DNA from: JBCBRD01 sp039819785
Lineage (GTDB): Bacteria; Pseudomonadota; Alphaproteobacteria; Rhizobiales; Hyphomicrobiaceae
Length of the DNA stretch: 64,000 nt
NCBI GenBank assembly: GCA_039819785.1
Contig: JBCBRH010000003.1
Location: 1-64,000 of the forward strand
Direction: 5' to 3'
Shown: positions 43,971-53,444 of the stretch, piece after piece
Layout of the letters: the number at the start of each line of letters is the position of its first letter
Position numbering within the stretch: position 1 is the stretch's first letter
Notes under the pieces: generated by a model
Seen by the model: the letters and a program-made list of their open reading frames with translations, nothing else
Databases searched by the model: none
Told to the model about the DNA's origin: nothing
Program-made: the position numbers and the translations under genes

Positions 43971-44666
43971 TCAGGTCTTTGGCTCATCAATCACCGATGA
44001 GATCAACTTCACCGCATCGTCGCTGTCCCACTCCGCCGGACCGATAAGTCTGCCAATTTCACGCCCCTCCGCATCAATCAGGATGGTCGTTGGCATGCCG
44101 ATCACTTTCAGCGGCGCACTCGCTTTGGTCGTTGGGTCCGCATAGGTTTTGAGGTTTTTCACTTCAATCTCGTCGAGAAACTCCTGTGATGCCACAAGCC
44201 CGGCGCGATCAAGGCTGAGCGCAACGACCTCAAACGACTCGCCGCCAAGTTTGCCGTCCAGCCGGTCGAGTGCGGGCATCTCGTGGCGGCACGGTGCACA
44301 CCACGTCGCCCAAAGGTTCAGCAAAATCGCCTTTCCCTTAAACGAGGCAAGGTCCAGCGGCGCGCCTTCACCATCCACAAACGTGACCTCGGGCATCGCC
44401 ATAGGTTCGCTTTTGAACACAAAGGCTTTCATTTCACCCGAATTAAGCCGGGTGCCACCTTCTGTCGTCTTCACCGGTTCGGCACCCGCCGTTGCGGCTT
44501 CGCCAGCCTTTGAGGCCGTGACAGCTGCGCTCGGTGTATCGCCGCCATTGTCAGTAGGTGTCTCGGTCAAGTATACCGCCGCTAGTCCGGCAAGAGCGGC
44601 AGCCCCGGCGGCGATCAGCAATGGTCGCGGTCCGAAAAGAGATGATCTTTGAGGCTTCTGGTCCAT
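43971..44666 (-). CDS. tlpA: TlpA-family thiol:disulfide oxidoreductase
   Basis: A 231-residue membrane-anchored thioredoxin-fold protein. One N-terminal span (residues about 14-34) places the domain in the periplasm. The active site is NLWATWCAPCRHEMPALDRL, and the cis-Pro is in VIGMPTTILID. Family members reduce apocytochrome c or Cu-site proteins during cytochrome oxidase maturation. It is divergent from argH, as in rhizobia. Confidence 0.9.
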   Translation of the reverse strand: MDQKPQRSSLFGPRPLLIAAGAAALAGLAAVYLTETPTDNGGDTPSAAVTASKAGEAATAGAEPVKTTEGGTRLNSGEMKAFVFKSEPMAMPEVTFVDGEGAPLDLASFKGKAILLNLWATWCAPCRHEMPALDRLDGKLGGESFEVVALSLDRAGLVASQEFLDEIEVKNLKTYADPTTKASAPLKVIGMPTTILIDAEGREIGRLIGPAEWDSDDAVKLISSVIDEPKT

Positions 44667-44756
44667 GCAGGTCGTGTCCTTAATCAGCAGCAGTCCGCGG
44701 GATCGGGTCAGATCCCACTCAACTGTAGCCCGTTTTCAAAACCGGAGTACCGTCAC

Positions 44757-46175
44757 GTGGGGAAGTCCGACGCCAACCAGATGTGGGGTGGGCGCTTCGC
44801 AATGTCACCTGCCCAGATCATGGAAGAGATCAATGCATCCATCGGTTTCGATAAACGCATGGCAGCACAAGACATAGCGGGTTCCAAGGCCCACGCTCGG
44901 ATGTTGGCCGCCTGCGACATCATCACACCCGCTGATGCAACCGCGGTCCTCGACGGCTTGGATACGATCCATGCTGAAATTGAAAGCGGAAAGTTCGAGT
45001 TTTCACGCGCACTTGAAGACATCCACATGAACATCGAGGCCCGCTTGAAGGCGCTAATCGGTGAGCCTGCGGGCCGTCTGCACACAGCAAGGTCGCGCAA
45101 CGACCAGGTCGCCACGGACTTTCGGCTCTACGTCCGCGACCGCATCGACGCCTTCGATGCCGGGTTGATGGCGCTGCAACGGGCCCTGGCAAGTCAGGCC
45201 GGCACGCATGCGGCAACCCACATGCCTGGGTTCACGCACCTACAGCCAGCCCAGCCGGTGACACTTGGCCACCACCTGTTGGCGTATGTCGAAATGTTCG
45301 ACCGGGACCGGGGTCGTTTCGCGGATGCCCGTAAACGCCTGAACGAATGCCCGTTGGGCGCAGCAGCCCTGGCTGGAACATCGTTCCCAATCGATCGAAC
45401 GCAAACGGCGAAGGCACTGGGTTTTGATCGCCCGACGGCAAATTCACTCGACAGCGTGTCAGATCGTGATTTCGCGCTCGAGACGCTGGGGGCCTGCACC
45501 ATCTGTGCAGTGCATCTGTCCAGGATTGCTGAAGAACTGGTCATCTGGACCACGCCGCAATTCGGTTTCATCACCTTGAGCGACCGGTTTTCAACCGGCT
45601 CATCCATCATGCCTCAAAAGCGCAATCCGGACGCAGCCGAGCTGTGCCGCGCCAAGGTCGGCCGCATCGCCGGAGCGTTCCAAAGCCTGACGTTGGTGAT
45701 GAAGGGCCTGCCGCTCGCCTACTCCAAGGACATGCAGGAGGACAAGGAGGTCACATTCGATGCATTAGATAGCCTGTCGCTGGCCATAGCGGCCATGGCT
45801 GGCATGATCGAAGACCTGAAACCCCATCCCCAGGCCATGCGCGAGGCAGCCGGACGCGGATTTTCCACGGCAACCGACTTGGCCGACTGGCTGGTGCGCG
45901 AGCTCCAAATGCCGTTCCGAGAGGCGCACCATGTCACGGGGGCTGCCGTCGCCGAGGCTGAAAAGCGTCAGGTCGACCTGCCTGACCTGCCGTTGGATGC
46001 CCTTAAAGCGATCGAACCGCGGATCACCGATGCGGTCTACAGCGTCCTCAGTGTTGAAAACTCCGTTGCGAGCAGAACAAGTTATGGTGGAACTTCGCCA
46101 CAGAATGTCTCTGAAATGTCTGCAAAGTGGCTGCAACGCTTGGAAACGGCCGACAGCGGCGCTAAGGCTACCTAA
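44757..46175 (+). CDS. argH: Argininosuccinate lyase
   Basis: A 472-residue fumarase/aspartase-superfamily enzyme giving arginine and fumarate. MWGGRF opens the fold, followed by SIGFDKRMAAQDIAGSKAHA, RSRNDQVATDFRL, the FTHLQPAQPVTLGHHL block, and the signature loop GSSIMPQKRNPDAAEL. The GTG at 44757 is chosen because CGGAG precedes it and the family length fits. Frames extending to 44649 run into the tlpA upstream region. A small lipoprotein gene and lysA follow. Confidence 0.95.
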   Translation: MGKSDANQMWGGRFAMSPAQIMEEINASIGFDKRMAAQDIAGSKAHARMLAACDIITPADATAVLDGLDTIHAEIESGKFEFSRALEDIHMNIEARLKALIGEPAGRLHTARSRNDQVATDFRLYVRDRIDAFDAGLMALQRALASQAGTHAATHMPGFTHLQPAQPVTLGHHLLAYVEMFDRDRGRFADARKRLNECPLGAAALAGTSFPIDRTQTAKALGFDRPTANSLDSVSDRDFALETLGACTICAVHLSRIAEELVIWTTPQFGFITLSDRFSTGSSIMPQKRNPDAAELCRAKVGRIAGAFQSLTLVMKGLPLAYSKDMQEDKEVTFDALDSLSLAIAAMAGMIEDLKPHPQAMREAAGRGFSTATDLADWLVRELQMPFREAHHVTGAAVAEAEKRQVDLPDLPLDALKAIEPRITDAVYSVLSVENSVASRTSYGGTSPQNVSEMSAKWLQRLETADSGAKAT

Positions 46176-46250
46176 CGGTCGCGCGCCGTGAGCGTTGCAA
46201 AGCGCCGCGATTCGGTAGGCCAGGATAGTATGGGCCGGGATAATTTAGGC

Positions 46251-46472
46251 ATGTTCAAACAGTTTGCAGCAGTCGGTATCTGTCTTTGTCTGACCGGTTT
46301 GGTCCTGGGCGGATGCGGCGTGCGCGGCTCGTTACAAGCGCCCGAGGCCACCCAGTCAACGGCGCAGGCCGGCGGGTCCGCCACGTCGGCCGAGGGCGGA
46401 GAAGCAGCCGAAAACTCGGCCGCTCAGCCAAAACCACACCGGGGGTTTGTGCTGGACGGCCTGCTGCGTTAA
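46251..46472 (+). CDS. Small LptM-like lipoprotein
   Basis: A 73-residue lipoprotein. A Lys at position 3 and a hydrophobic stretch lead to the lipobox LVLGGC, and the mature part starts CGVRGSLQAPE, resembling CG(L/V)(K/R)G.L of LptM/YifL lipoproteins, which assist LptD oxidative maturation in E. coli. The rest is low-complexity Ala/Glu/Ser. The enteric gene lies beside dapF, and here it lies between argH and lysA. An in-frame ATG at 46230 (AGGATAG upstream) and a GTG at 46188 are alternative starts. Confidence 0.75.
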   Translation: MFKQFAAVGICLCLTGLVLGGCGVRGSLQAPEATQSTAQAGGSATSAEGGEAAENSAAQPKPHRGFVLDGLLR

Positions 46473-46587
46473 GCCGGTGGCCAAATTTGCACTCGCCGGG
46501 CGGTAATATGCTGCCCACCCCAAAGTCACCACGGCCAAAAACCGACACGCGGTCCTTGCACCCGCGTCTGCGCTGATACACCAATCC

Positions 46588-47859
46588 ATGCATCATTTTT
46601 CGTATCGCAACGGTGTTTTGCACGCCGAGGACGTCAGTATTGCTGACATCGCCTCTGCGGTTGGCACGCCATTCTACTGCTACTCCACAGCAACTCTGCA
46701 GCGCCATTACGCCGTTTTGTCCGATGCCTTCGCAGGCGACAACGCCTTGATTTGCTTTGCCGTAAAGGCGAATTCAAATCAGGCCGTCCTGCGCACACTG
46801 GCTGATTTGGGCGCCGGGATGGATGTGGTTTCCGTCGGGGAACTGAAGCGTGCCCGCTCAGCAGGCGTTTCGGCGGATAAAATCATTTTTGCAGGCGTCG
46901 GCAAGACCCGCGAGGAAATGGCCTATGCCCTGAACGAAGGCATCCTGGGCTTCAACGTGGAAAGTGCAGCCGAACTGCACGCCTTGAGTGAAGTTGCAGC
47001 CGGGTTAGGCACCTCCGCCAAGGTTGCCTTGCGGGTCAATCCGGATGTCGACGCCAAGACGCATGCCAAGATTTCAACCGGCAAAGCTGAAAACAAGTTT
47101 GGTATCCCGTTTGAGACAGCGCGGGAAACGTATGCGGTCGCAGCAAAACTGCCAGGCATCGAGGTGTCTGGCATCCACATGCACATCGGCAGCCAGATCA
47201 CGATACTTGATCCCTTCCGGGATGCCTTTCGTCGGCTGGCTGAGTTGGCGTCCGCGTTGCGAGACGACGGTCATCAGTTGAAACACCTGGACCTCGGCGG
47301 CGGTCTAGGTGTGCCATACGAATACACGAACGATATCCCGCCGCACCCAACCGAGTACGCAGCCGTGGTGCGGGAATCCCTGGGTCACCTCGGTTTAAAG
47401 TACGTCTTCGAACCTGGGCGGATGATCGCCGCAAACGCGGGCATTTTCGTCACCAAGGTGGTGTTTTCCAAATCCGGCGGTGATCGAACGTTTACGATCA
47501 TAGACGGAGCGATGAACGACCTTATTCGGCCGACGCTCTACGAGGCCTACCATGACATATGGCCGGTCGCGGAACGTCAGAAGTCAGCACAAACCACCCT
47601 CCAGGATGTCGTCGGACCGGTCTGTGAGACAGGAGATTTCCTCGCAGAAAAGCGCATGTTGCCGCAGTTCTCCGAAGGAGACCTCATGGCCGTCATGTCG
47701 GCGGGTGCTTACGGAGCGGTGATGTCATCGACCTACAACACGCGGGCCTTGGTGCCTGAGGTGCTGGTCAAAGGTGACGCGTTTGCCGTTGTGCGCCCGA
47801 GATTGGATGTCGACGACATCATTGCCATGGATCAGCTGGCTCCATGGATGACCAGCTAG
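46588..47859 (+). CDS. lysA: Diaminopimelate decarboxylase
   Basis: A 423-residue fold-III PLP enzyme making lysine from meso-DAP. The PLP lysine is in ICFAVKANSNQAVL, the phosphate-binding glycine loop is LDLGGGLGVPYE, and VGPVCETGDFLA with the active-site Cys and MSAGAYGAVMSSTYN complete the site. HMHIGSQIT is the family's histidine motif. It sits 115 bases after the small lipoprotein gene in the argH unit. Confidence 0.96.
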   Translation: MHHFSYRNGVLHAEDVSIADIASAVGTPFYCYSTATLQRHYAVLSDAFAGDNALICFAVKANSNQAVLRTLADLGAGMDVVSVGELKRARSAGVSADKIIFAGVGKTREEMAYALNEGILGFNVESAAELHALSEVAAGLGTSAKVALRVNPDVDAKTHAKISTGKAENKFGIPFETARETYAVAAKLPGIEVSGIHMHIGSQITILDPFRDAFRRLAELASALRDDGHQLKHLDLGGGLGVPYEYTNDIPPHPTEYAAVVRESLGHLGLKYVFEPGRMIAANAGIFVTKVVFSKSGGDRTFTIIDGAMNDLIRPTLYEAYHDIWPVAERQKSAQTTLQDVVGPVCETGDFLAEKRMLPQFSEGDLMAVMSAGAYGAVMSSTYNTRALVPEVLVKGDAFAVVRPRLDVDDIIAMDQLAPWMTS

Positions 47860-48129
47860 ACTGAAATCCGCATCAGACGCCCGAAAAAACAAAGGTGCTA
47901 TAAAATAGGGAAGCGAAAACAAGCGTTTAAAATGGGTGTCAGGGGTTTCGCGAGCAGCGGGCAGCGGTTGGAACTCTAGGCGATCTCTCACAAAAACGTT
48001 GCCGGTTTGTAATTGCACCACAAGGGGGCTGTCGTGCTAACTTCTTTGACCAATCGAAAGGCGATCTGGACAAACTGAAGACTGCCAGACGCTCCTATGT
48101 CGGACACTGCGCGCAGGCAAGGACGCCAC

Positions 48130-50835
48130 ATGACGGCTGATGAACAGCAAAATCCCGTCGACACGACAACGACGAGCCCGGTGAAAGACCCGGCCCGCGC
48201 AATCCTTTGTCGCAAAGTCGCCTGGAGCAAACAGGCGCTTTATTTCGAACGGCTTTGGCCGCGTATCTGGCCGCTGCTCGGCGTTGCAGCCGCTTTTTTC
48301 CTGGCTTCTCTCCTTGGCATCTGGCCCAACCTCGGTCAGACGGCCCACTTGGCGCTTCTATCTCTATTCGGCATCGCCGCCCTCGCCAGTGTCATTTTTA
48401 TTCTCATGACCCCATGGCCGTCGCAGGACGAAGCGATCCGCCGCATCGAGCAGAAATCAGGCGTCCCGCACCGCCCGGCGACAAGCTACGAAGACACGTT
48501 GAGTTCATCATCGACGGACCCAACGACCAAGGCGGTCTGGTCAGCACACAGAAAGCGGCTTGCTGAGACGCTAGGCGGATTAAAGGTCGGCTCGCCACAA
48601 CCCGACACCGCGCGGCGAGACCCGCTGGCTCTACGTGCCTTGGTCATTTTGGCTGTGACGCTTGGGATCGGGTTCTTGGGTGAACGCGCCAGCGATCGCG
48701 TAGCCGAAGCCTTCGAGTTCCGGACAGCAAAGCTTCTGGCCAACGCCCGCGTTGATGCCTGGGTCGCCCCACCGGCCTACACGCGCAAACCGCCCATCAT
48801 GCTCGCAGACGGTGGCCGCCCGCAGGATTTGATCGCCGTTTCAGACACGGCCAAACTGGTTGATGTTCCAGAGGGCAGCATCCTCATCGCCAGGGCGACG
48901 GGCGTGACCCGCGACGATGTCCAGCTTGAAATCCTCAATGCGGGCAAAGACCCGATCTTAATCGGCGCCGCTGACCCCGATGGACCTTTGGTGCAAAACC
49001 CAGGTGTGATCGAAATTCGCCATAAGCTGATGCAGGACGCGCGCGTCCGGTTGTTAATTTCGAACGCGGAAGCCGCGCGGTGGACGTTCGCTGTCGACCC
49101 CGACACACCGCCAACGATCGCATTGACCAAGGACCCCGAGATCACACGCCGCGGGTCCATGAAACTGACCTACAAGATCAAAGACGACTACGGCGTCTCA
49201 GACGCCCGTGCCAAAGTCCAGCGCAGCGAAAGTGACGAACAGGACCCAGCGACAGCCTGGGCCCGCGAAAACATCCTGACAGGCCCGCGCCCGCCCCTGG
49301 AGAGGCCCCCACGCCTGACACTTCGCGTGCCCCGCGGTGAACAGACCGACGGTGAAGCCGTGACCCACCTGGAGATCGGCACACACCCGTGGTCGGGTCT
49401 CAACGTTGAGATGACGCTCGTCGCAACCGACGTGGCCGGGAAAACAGGCCAGGGCAAGACGCTGAAGCTCAAGCTACCGGAACGCCAGTTCACGAAGCCA
49501 TTGGCCCGCGCCATTGTCGAGCAGCGCCGCAAGCTCGTGGAAGATCCCCGGTATCGCCCACAGGTCATCAAAGCCCTTGATGCGCTGACCTTGGAGCCGG
49601 AGGGCTTTATCGACGACGTGCAGGTCTACCTCGGGCTTCGAACTGTCTTCTACCGGCTTCAGCGCGAACCCACCCGCGCACGCCGCAACAGCATTATCGA
49701 ACAACTCTGGCACATTGCGCTTCGCATTGAAGACGGTGATCTCTCGGATGCCGAAAGGCGTTTGCGCGAAGCCCAGGACAAACTGTCGAAGCTGTTGGAA
49801 GACGGTGCGACGGAGGCCGAAATCGAAGAGGCGATGAAAGAACTTCGCCAGGCGATGAACGACTACATGCAACAGCTGCAAAAGCAGGCGCAGGAAAACC
49901 CGATGCAGCCGCAGAACGGGCAGGATCCAAACAGCCAGTTCATGAGCCAGTCTGACCTCGACCGGATGATGAAAGAGCTCGAAGACATGGCCAAGAGCGG
50001 CGCGCGCGAGCAGGCCCAGCAAATGCTGAGCGAAATGCGCGACCTGTTGGATCGAATGCAGCAAAGCCAGCAGGCCAATCAGCAGCAGTCCGAGCAGTCC
50101 AGACAAATGCAGCAGGCGATGAAGGACCTCGGTGACCTCGTCGGCCAACAGCAAAAATTGATGGACGACACCTTCGGCGAGCAGCGCCAGCAAGGGCAAC
50201 AGGGCCAGCAGGGTCAACGTGGACAGCAGGGCCAGCCAGGCCAGCAACAACGCGGGAGTCAGCGCCGTGGTCCGCAGGGCCAACCCGGTCAGCAGGGTCA
50301 GGCAGGCCAGCAAGGGCAGCAAGGCCAGCCGGGACAACAAGGCCAGCGCGGCCAATCCGGTCAGCAGCAGGACGCCCAGGGCCTTCGAGATCGGCAAAAT
50401 GCTCTGCGGCAGAAACTGGAGGAACTCCAGCGCAACATGGGGCAGCAGGGCAACCCCTCGCCTGAACAGCTGGCGAACGCACAGCGCGCGATGGAAAATG
50501 CCGAACAGGCTTTGCGTGACGGCGATCTGCCGACAGCAACGCGAGAGCAGGCCCGGGCCCTGGATGAGATGCGCCAGGGTGCGGAGCAGATGGCCCAGCA
50601 AATGCAGCAGAATTCGCCGCAGCGCTACGGCCAGAATGGCGACGCACCACGTGACCCGCTCGGTCGCCCACAACGCTCGGAAGGTCCCGATCAGGGGACG
50701 TCGGTGAAGGTGCCGGATCAGATCGACATCCAACGTGCGCGCGAGATCCTACGCGAATTGCGCAATCGCCTCGGTGACCCGCTTCGTCCGTCTCAAGAGC
50801 TGGAATACATCGAGCGTCTGCTCCGCCGCTTCTAA
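48130..50835 (+). CDS. TIGR02302-family membrane protein (DUF4175)
   Basis: A 901-residue alphaproteobacterial protein. Two hydrophobic spans lie at about residues 46-65 and 72-95, followed by a large soluble part. A coiled-coil-prone segment around residues 540-650 leads to a Gln/Gly-rich stretch (GQQGQ units, residues about 686-755) and then a helical C-terminus ending LRPSQELEYIERLLRRF. The function is not known. AAGGA lies 8 bases before the ATG at 48130; an in-frame ATG at 48097 has no such site. It follows lysA by 270 bases. Confidence 0.85.
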   Translation: MTADEQQNPVDTTTTSPVKDPARAILCRKVAWSKQALYFERLWPRIWPLLGVAAAFFLASLLGIWPNLGQTAHLALLSLFGIAALASVIFILMTPWPSQDEAIRRIEQKSGVPHRPATSYEDTLSSSSTDPTTKAVWSAHRKRLAETLGGLKVGSPQPDTARRDPLALRALVILAVTLGIGFLGERASDRVAEAFEFRTAKLLANARVDAWVAPPAYTRKPPIMLADGGRPQDLIAVSDTAKLVDVPEGSILIARATGVTRDDVQLEILNAGKDPILIGAADPDGPLVQNPGVIEIRHKLMQDARVRLLISNAEAARWTFAVDPDTPPTIALTKDPEITRRGSMKLTYKIKDDYGVSDARAKVQRSESDEQDPATAWARENILTGPRPPLERPPRLTLRVPRGEQTDGEAVTHLEIGTHPWSGLNVEMTLVATDVAGKTGQGKTLKLKLPERQFTKPLARAIVEQRRKLVEDPRYRPQVIKALDALTLEPEGFIDDVQVYLGLRTVFYRLQREPTRARRNSIIEQLWHIALRIEDGDLSDAERRLREAQDKLSKLLEDGATEAEIEEAMKELRQAMNDYMQQLQKQAQENPMQPQNGQDPNSQFMSQSDLDRMMKELEDMAKSGAREQAQQMLSEMRDLLDRMQQSQQANQQQSEQSRQMQQAMKDLGDLVGQQQKLMDDTFGEQRQQGQQGQQGQRGQQGQPGQQQRGSQRRGPQGQPGQQGQAGQQGQQGQPGQQGQRGQSGQQQDAQGLRDRQNALRQKLEELQRNMGQQGNPSPEQLANAQRAMENAEQALRDGDLPTATREQARALDEMRQGAEQMAQQMQQNSPQRYGQNGDAPRDPLGRPQRSEGPDQGTSVKVPDQIDIQRAREILRELRNRLGDPLRPSQELEYIERLLRRF
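50185..50370 (+). repeat. Gln/Gly-coding low-complexity repeat
   Basis: Within the TIGR02302-type gene, near-identical units of caggg/ccagc codons for Gly-Gln-Gln recur in tandem. The repeat encodes a flexible polar linker and is a likely slippage site. Boundaries are approximate. Confidence 0.75.
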
Positions 50836-50894
50836 GGCACGTGGGCATCATTCAGGCACGCGAGCGAACTACTGCTTGGAGTAGACCACCGCAA

Positions 50895-50912
50895 GGCCAA
50901 GCCCGCTTGGCC
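50895..50912. terminator. Hairpin between convergent genes
   Basis: GGCCAAG and CTTGGCC form a perfect 7-base stem with a 4-base loop, 60 bases after the TIGR02302-type gene and directly at the 3' end of the barrel protein gene. No T-run follows on either strand, so termination efficiency is uncertain. Confidence 0.45.
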
Positions 50913-50915
50913 CGG

Positions 50916-51953
50916 CTAAGGTGCGGCAGGCACGTCGGCTGGCGATGGTGTCGCAATTCGGAAGCCCACGCCGCCGATCCACTGATGGCTCAACAGCTGG
51001 GTTTGCAGCCGCCCACCGGGAGGTGGCTCACCGCTCCACCAATTTGCAAACTGGCGGTAGAGATCGGCAAACAGACCGATCTCGGTTCCATCCAGACCTG
51101 ACAGCGGCATGTCGTAACTGGCGAAGCTGAACTTGTATTCCAGGTAGTATGACAGCCGGGGCACACGAAACTCGATCCCGATCAGCCCTTGCACAACAGG
51201 CCCGGTGTACTGATACTCATAAGTCCGTGTATCAGCGGTCTGCAGCTGCGCTTCGGCATGGGGCAGGTTCACACCCGCACCGATACCGACGTAGGGAGAG
51301 AGGCGCGGCCCGAGGTTCGCAAGCCGGAAAAGCCCGTTGAGCGTCAGCATGTTGTGGCCATGGCTGAACTCCAGCCGGTCAAACACCTCGTTGAGCTTTT
51401 TGGTGGCATCAACCGTCTCGCCGTCCAACAGCCCTTTGATGGCGATGTCTTCTTCTTTCTCACCGATGGCTTTTGAATGCGTAAAGTCCAGCATCGTGCC
51501 GGTCCGGCCACCCTCGAACCAGCGCTGGATGCGTATCCCGTAGTAAATCGGGTCGATAAACGGTTCACCGCGCCACTGGACACCATCCACCTGGAACGCG
51601 TTGTCCCCGCCGTCGTTCAGCGTAACAGTGCTGTCGTAGGTATAGGGCGAGCCGGTATAGGCCCCGATCACGAACTCCCGTTGCGGCGCGTAAGCCGCGC
51701 GCTTGTCGGAGGCAGCATCGGTTGCTGCCTGGGCCGCAGTACCATCGTTGTCCGACTGCGCTTGGGAGATCATGTCGTCAACAGCGACGTCGGGGGCAAC
51801 AGCAAGAGGTATCGTCAGCATTGCGGCACAGGCCAAGCCAGCAGCAAGGTCAAGTATGCGCGGGGGCCGAACATCGCTGTCTGCACGAATGGCGTCGGAT
51901 GGCCAGATGACATGCTTGAAAACAGCTTGCCGCAAATGGATGGTTGGAAACAT
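50916..51953 (-). CDS. Outer-membrane beta-barrel protein
   Basis: A 345-residue exported protein. A hydrophobic segment at about residues 32-52 acts as signal. The mature part alternates polar and aromatic residues in strands (FVIGAYTGSPYTYDSTVTL, FRLANLGPRLSPYVGIGAGV, LSYYLEYKFSFASYDMPLSG) and ends in strands typical of 8-10-stranded barrels, though the last residues are a Pro/Ala tail. The ATG at 51953 is the first ATG of the frame, and the N-region before the signal is rather long. Function is unknown. Confidence 0.75.
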   Translation of the reverse strand: MFPTIHLRQAVFKHVIWPSDAIRADSDVRPPRILDLAAGLACAAMLTIPLAVAPDVAVDDMISQAQSDNDGTAAQAATDAASDKRAAYAPQREFVIGAYTGSPYTYDSTVTLNDGGDNAFQVDGVQWRGEPFIDPIYYGIRIQRWFEGGRTGTMLDFTHSKAIGEKEEDIAIKGLLDGETVDATKKLNEVFDRLEFSHGHNMLTLNGLFRLANLGPRLSPYVGIGAGVNLPHAEAQLQTADTRTYEYQYTGPVVQGLIGIEFRVPRLSYYLEYKFSFASYDMPLSGLDGTEIGLFADLYRQFANWWSGEPPPGGRLQTQLLSHQWIGGVGFRIATPSPADVPAAP

Positions 51954-52153
51954 GGTCCGCACAAAGCCCCCCGCAAATATTTCTCCCGCCCGAAGCCAAG
52001 CTCTCTGGAAGGAAGCCGGGCTCTCAGTTAGCAAGGGCGGTGACCGCTCGGCACACTACACGCACACGTCGCCCGGGGAAGTGCGCCGCGTCATGCTTTT
52101 GGATAACTCGAACAATGTGCCGCGTGGGTGTGGCCGTTTGGCGTTGACAAAAG

Positions 52154-53308
52154 TCAGCGTTCGATGTTCTCAGCCAAGGCTTCGAGCATCCGGTGCACGG
52201 CAATGATCTGAGGTGCGTCCCGCGTCTGATACGCCTGCGAGGTAAACCCCCACCAATCCCAGCAGCCCTGTGGGTTGAGCGCCGAGGCCTGCGTTTGCGG
52301 GTAGAGGATCACCAGCCGGTTTGTGTCGGCCCAGCGGGCAAAGCCCGTGTCGCGAACGAAGGTTTCGCCGACGGCGGTCAGGTTTTGCGCGCAGCCATGA
52401 TACGCGATGTGGACGCGGCAGCGGTCCGCCCCGGTTTGACGTGCAGCCGGGTCGCGACAGGTCTCGGGAACGTACATCATTCCCTCATTCGCCATGCCGT
52501 GGGTCTTAAGATCAAGCGTATATGCGGTCTGGTCAAAGGAGGTGAATGTGCCAGACAGCCCAGATGCGGCAGGCCGAAGCGGGCCATAGATGTGGCTCAG
52601 CAACTCACCGGCCTGATCATAGTCACAGTCTTCCAGAAACGGTGTCTTGCCAGCAGAGCATTCCAGCCCTTTTTCGAGTGTGATGAACGCATGGCCGGCA
52701 TCAAGTGTGTCGACAAACGTCAACTGCTCATCCGGCACGCCAAGCGCCCGGTAAAACCGTGCCGCAGCCCGCACGATACCGGGACGGACGATCTGGTCCT
52801 GGGTGCCTGAGAACAGGTAAACCTTGTCCGTTGTGACATCTGCCACCCGACCAACCTTGCCGTCCTCGGACAACCTGCGCGCCCGCCTGGCAAGCTTGTC
52901 GGCGTTGGGAACACCCCACATCGAAAGGGCGTTCAACATGCAACCGCTCACAGCGCGAGATGAGTTCAAAAAGACTTGCCCGCCACCGGGGATTATCCCT
53001 GAAAACGCACTTTCCGCGCACCCATACGGACCACCGGCGATGATGGCGGCCCCGATGATCAGATCAGCATGCGCCATCTGAAATTGGCCGGCCATATAAG
53101 CGCCCGACGAAATTCCAGAAACGCTTGTCTCCGCCAGATCGACGCCCAGCGGCGGTAGCGGGACCGGGCCGGTCGCCTGTTGGGTCTGTTGCTCACAATT
53201 CGTAAGCAAGATGAGGACGATCAGCCCAAGCACGGTGGCAATCGTCGGTTTGACCGGTTTTTCGCGGATGGCCGTCAGCGGCTTCGAAATTAGAGTTTTG
53301 ATGTCCAT
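52154..53308 (-). CDS. PHB depolymerase-type esterase lipoprotein
   Basis: A 384-residue alpha/beta-hydrolase related to extracellular PHB depolymerases of the circularly permuted type. The nucleophile lies in SGISSGAYMAGQ. Further family blocks are YLFSGTQDQIVRP, LDAGHAFITL, IAYHGCAQN and CWDWWGF, with many paired cysteines. A hydrophobic span and a lipobox-like LLTNC near residue 38 suggest lipid anchoring; Asn before Cys is atypical. Activity on PHB or other polyesters is inferred from the family only. A separate intracellular depolymerase is encoded at 8754-10157. Confidence 0.85.
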   Translation of the reverse strand: MDIKTLISKPLTAIREKPVKPTIATVLGLIVLILLTNCEQQTQQATGPVPLPPLGVDLAETSVSGISSGAYMAGQFQMAHADLIIGAAIIAGGPYGCAESAFSGIIPGGGQVFLNSSRAVSGCMLNALSMWGVPNADKLARRARRLSEDGKVGRVADVTTDKVYLFSGTQDQIVRPGIVRAAARFYRALGVPDEQLTFVDTLDAGHAFITLEKGLECSAGKTPFLEDCDYDQAGELLSHIYGPLRPAASGLSGTFTSFDQTAYTLDLKTHGMANEGMMYVPETCRDPAARQTGADRCRVHIAYHGCAQNLTAVGETFVRDTGFARWADTNRLVILYPQTQASALNPQGCWDWWGFTSQAYQTRDAPQIIAVHRMLEALAENIER

Positions 53309-53444
53309 AATGCGCTGAACCGCGGCCCCCGATCGTAGCCCTATTGGCCTGACATCATGTGCCGGCTTGGGAATGCTCTTACACCAGACGCACGTTGAGC
53401 GCGATGCGGCGCGTCAAACGGGCCGATACATCCTGCAAAAACTG

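Noticed and set aside
49474..50851. Long Leu/Ala-rich minus-strand frames opposite the TIGR02302-type gene
   Set aside because: They are antisense mirrors of the Gln/Gly-rich coding repeat; leucine-rich antisense of CAG/CTG codons is expected.
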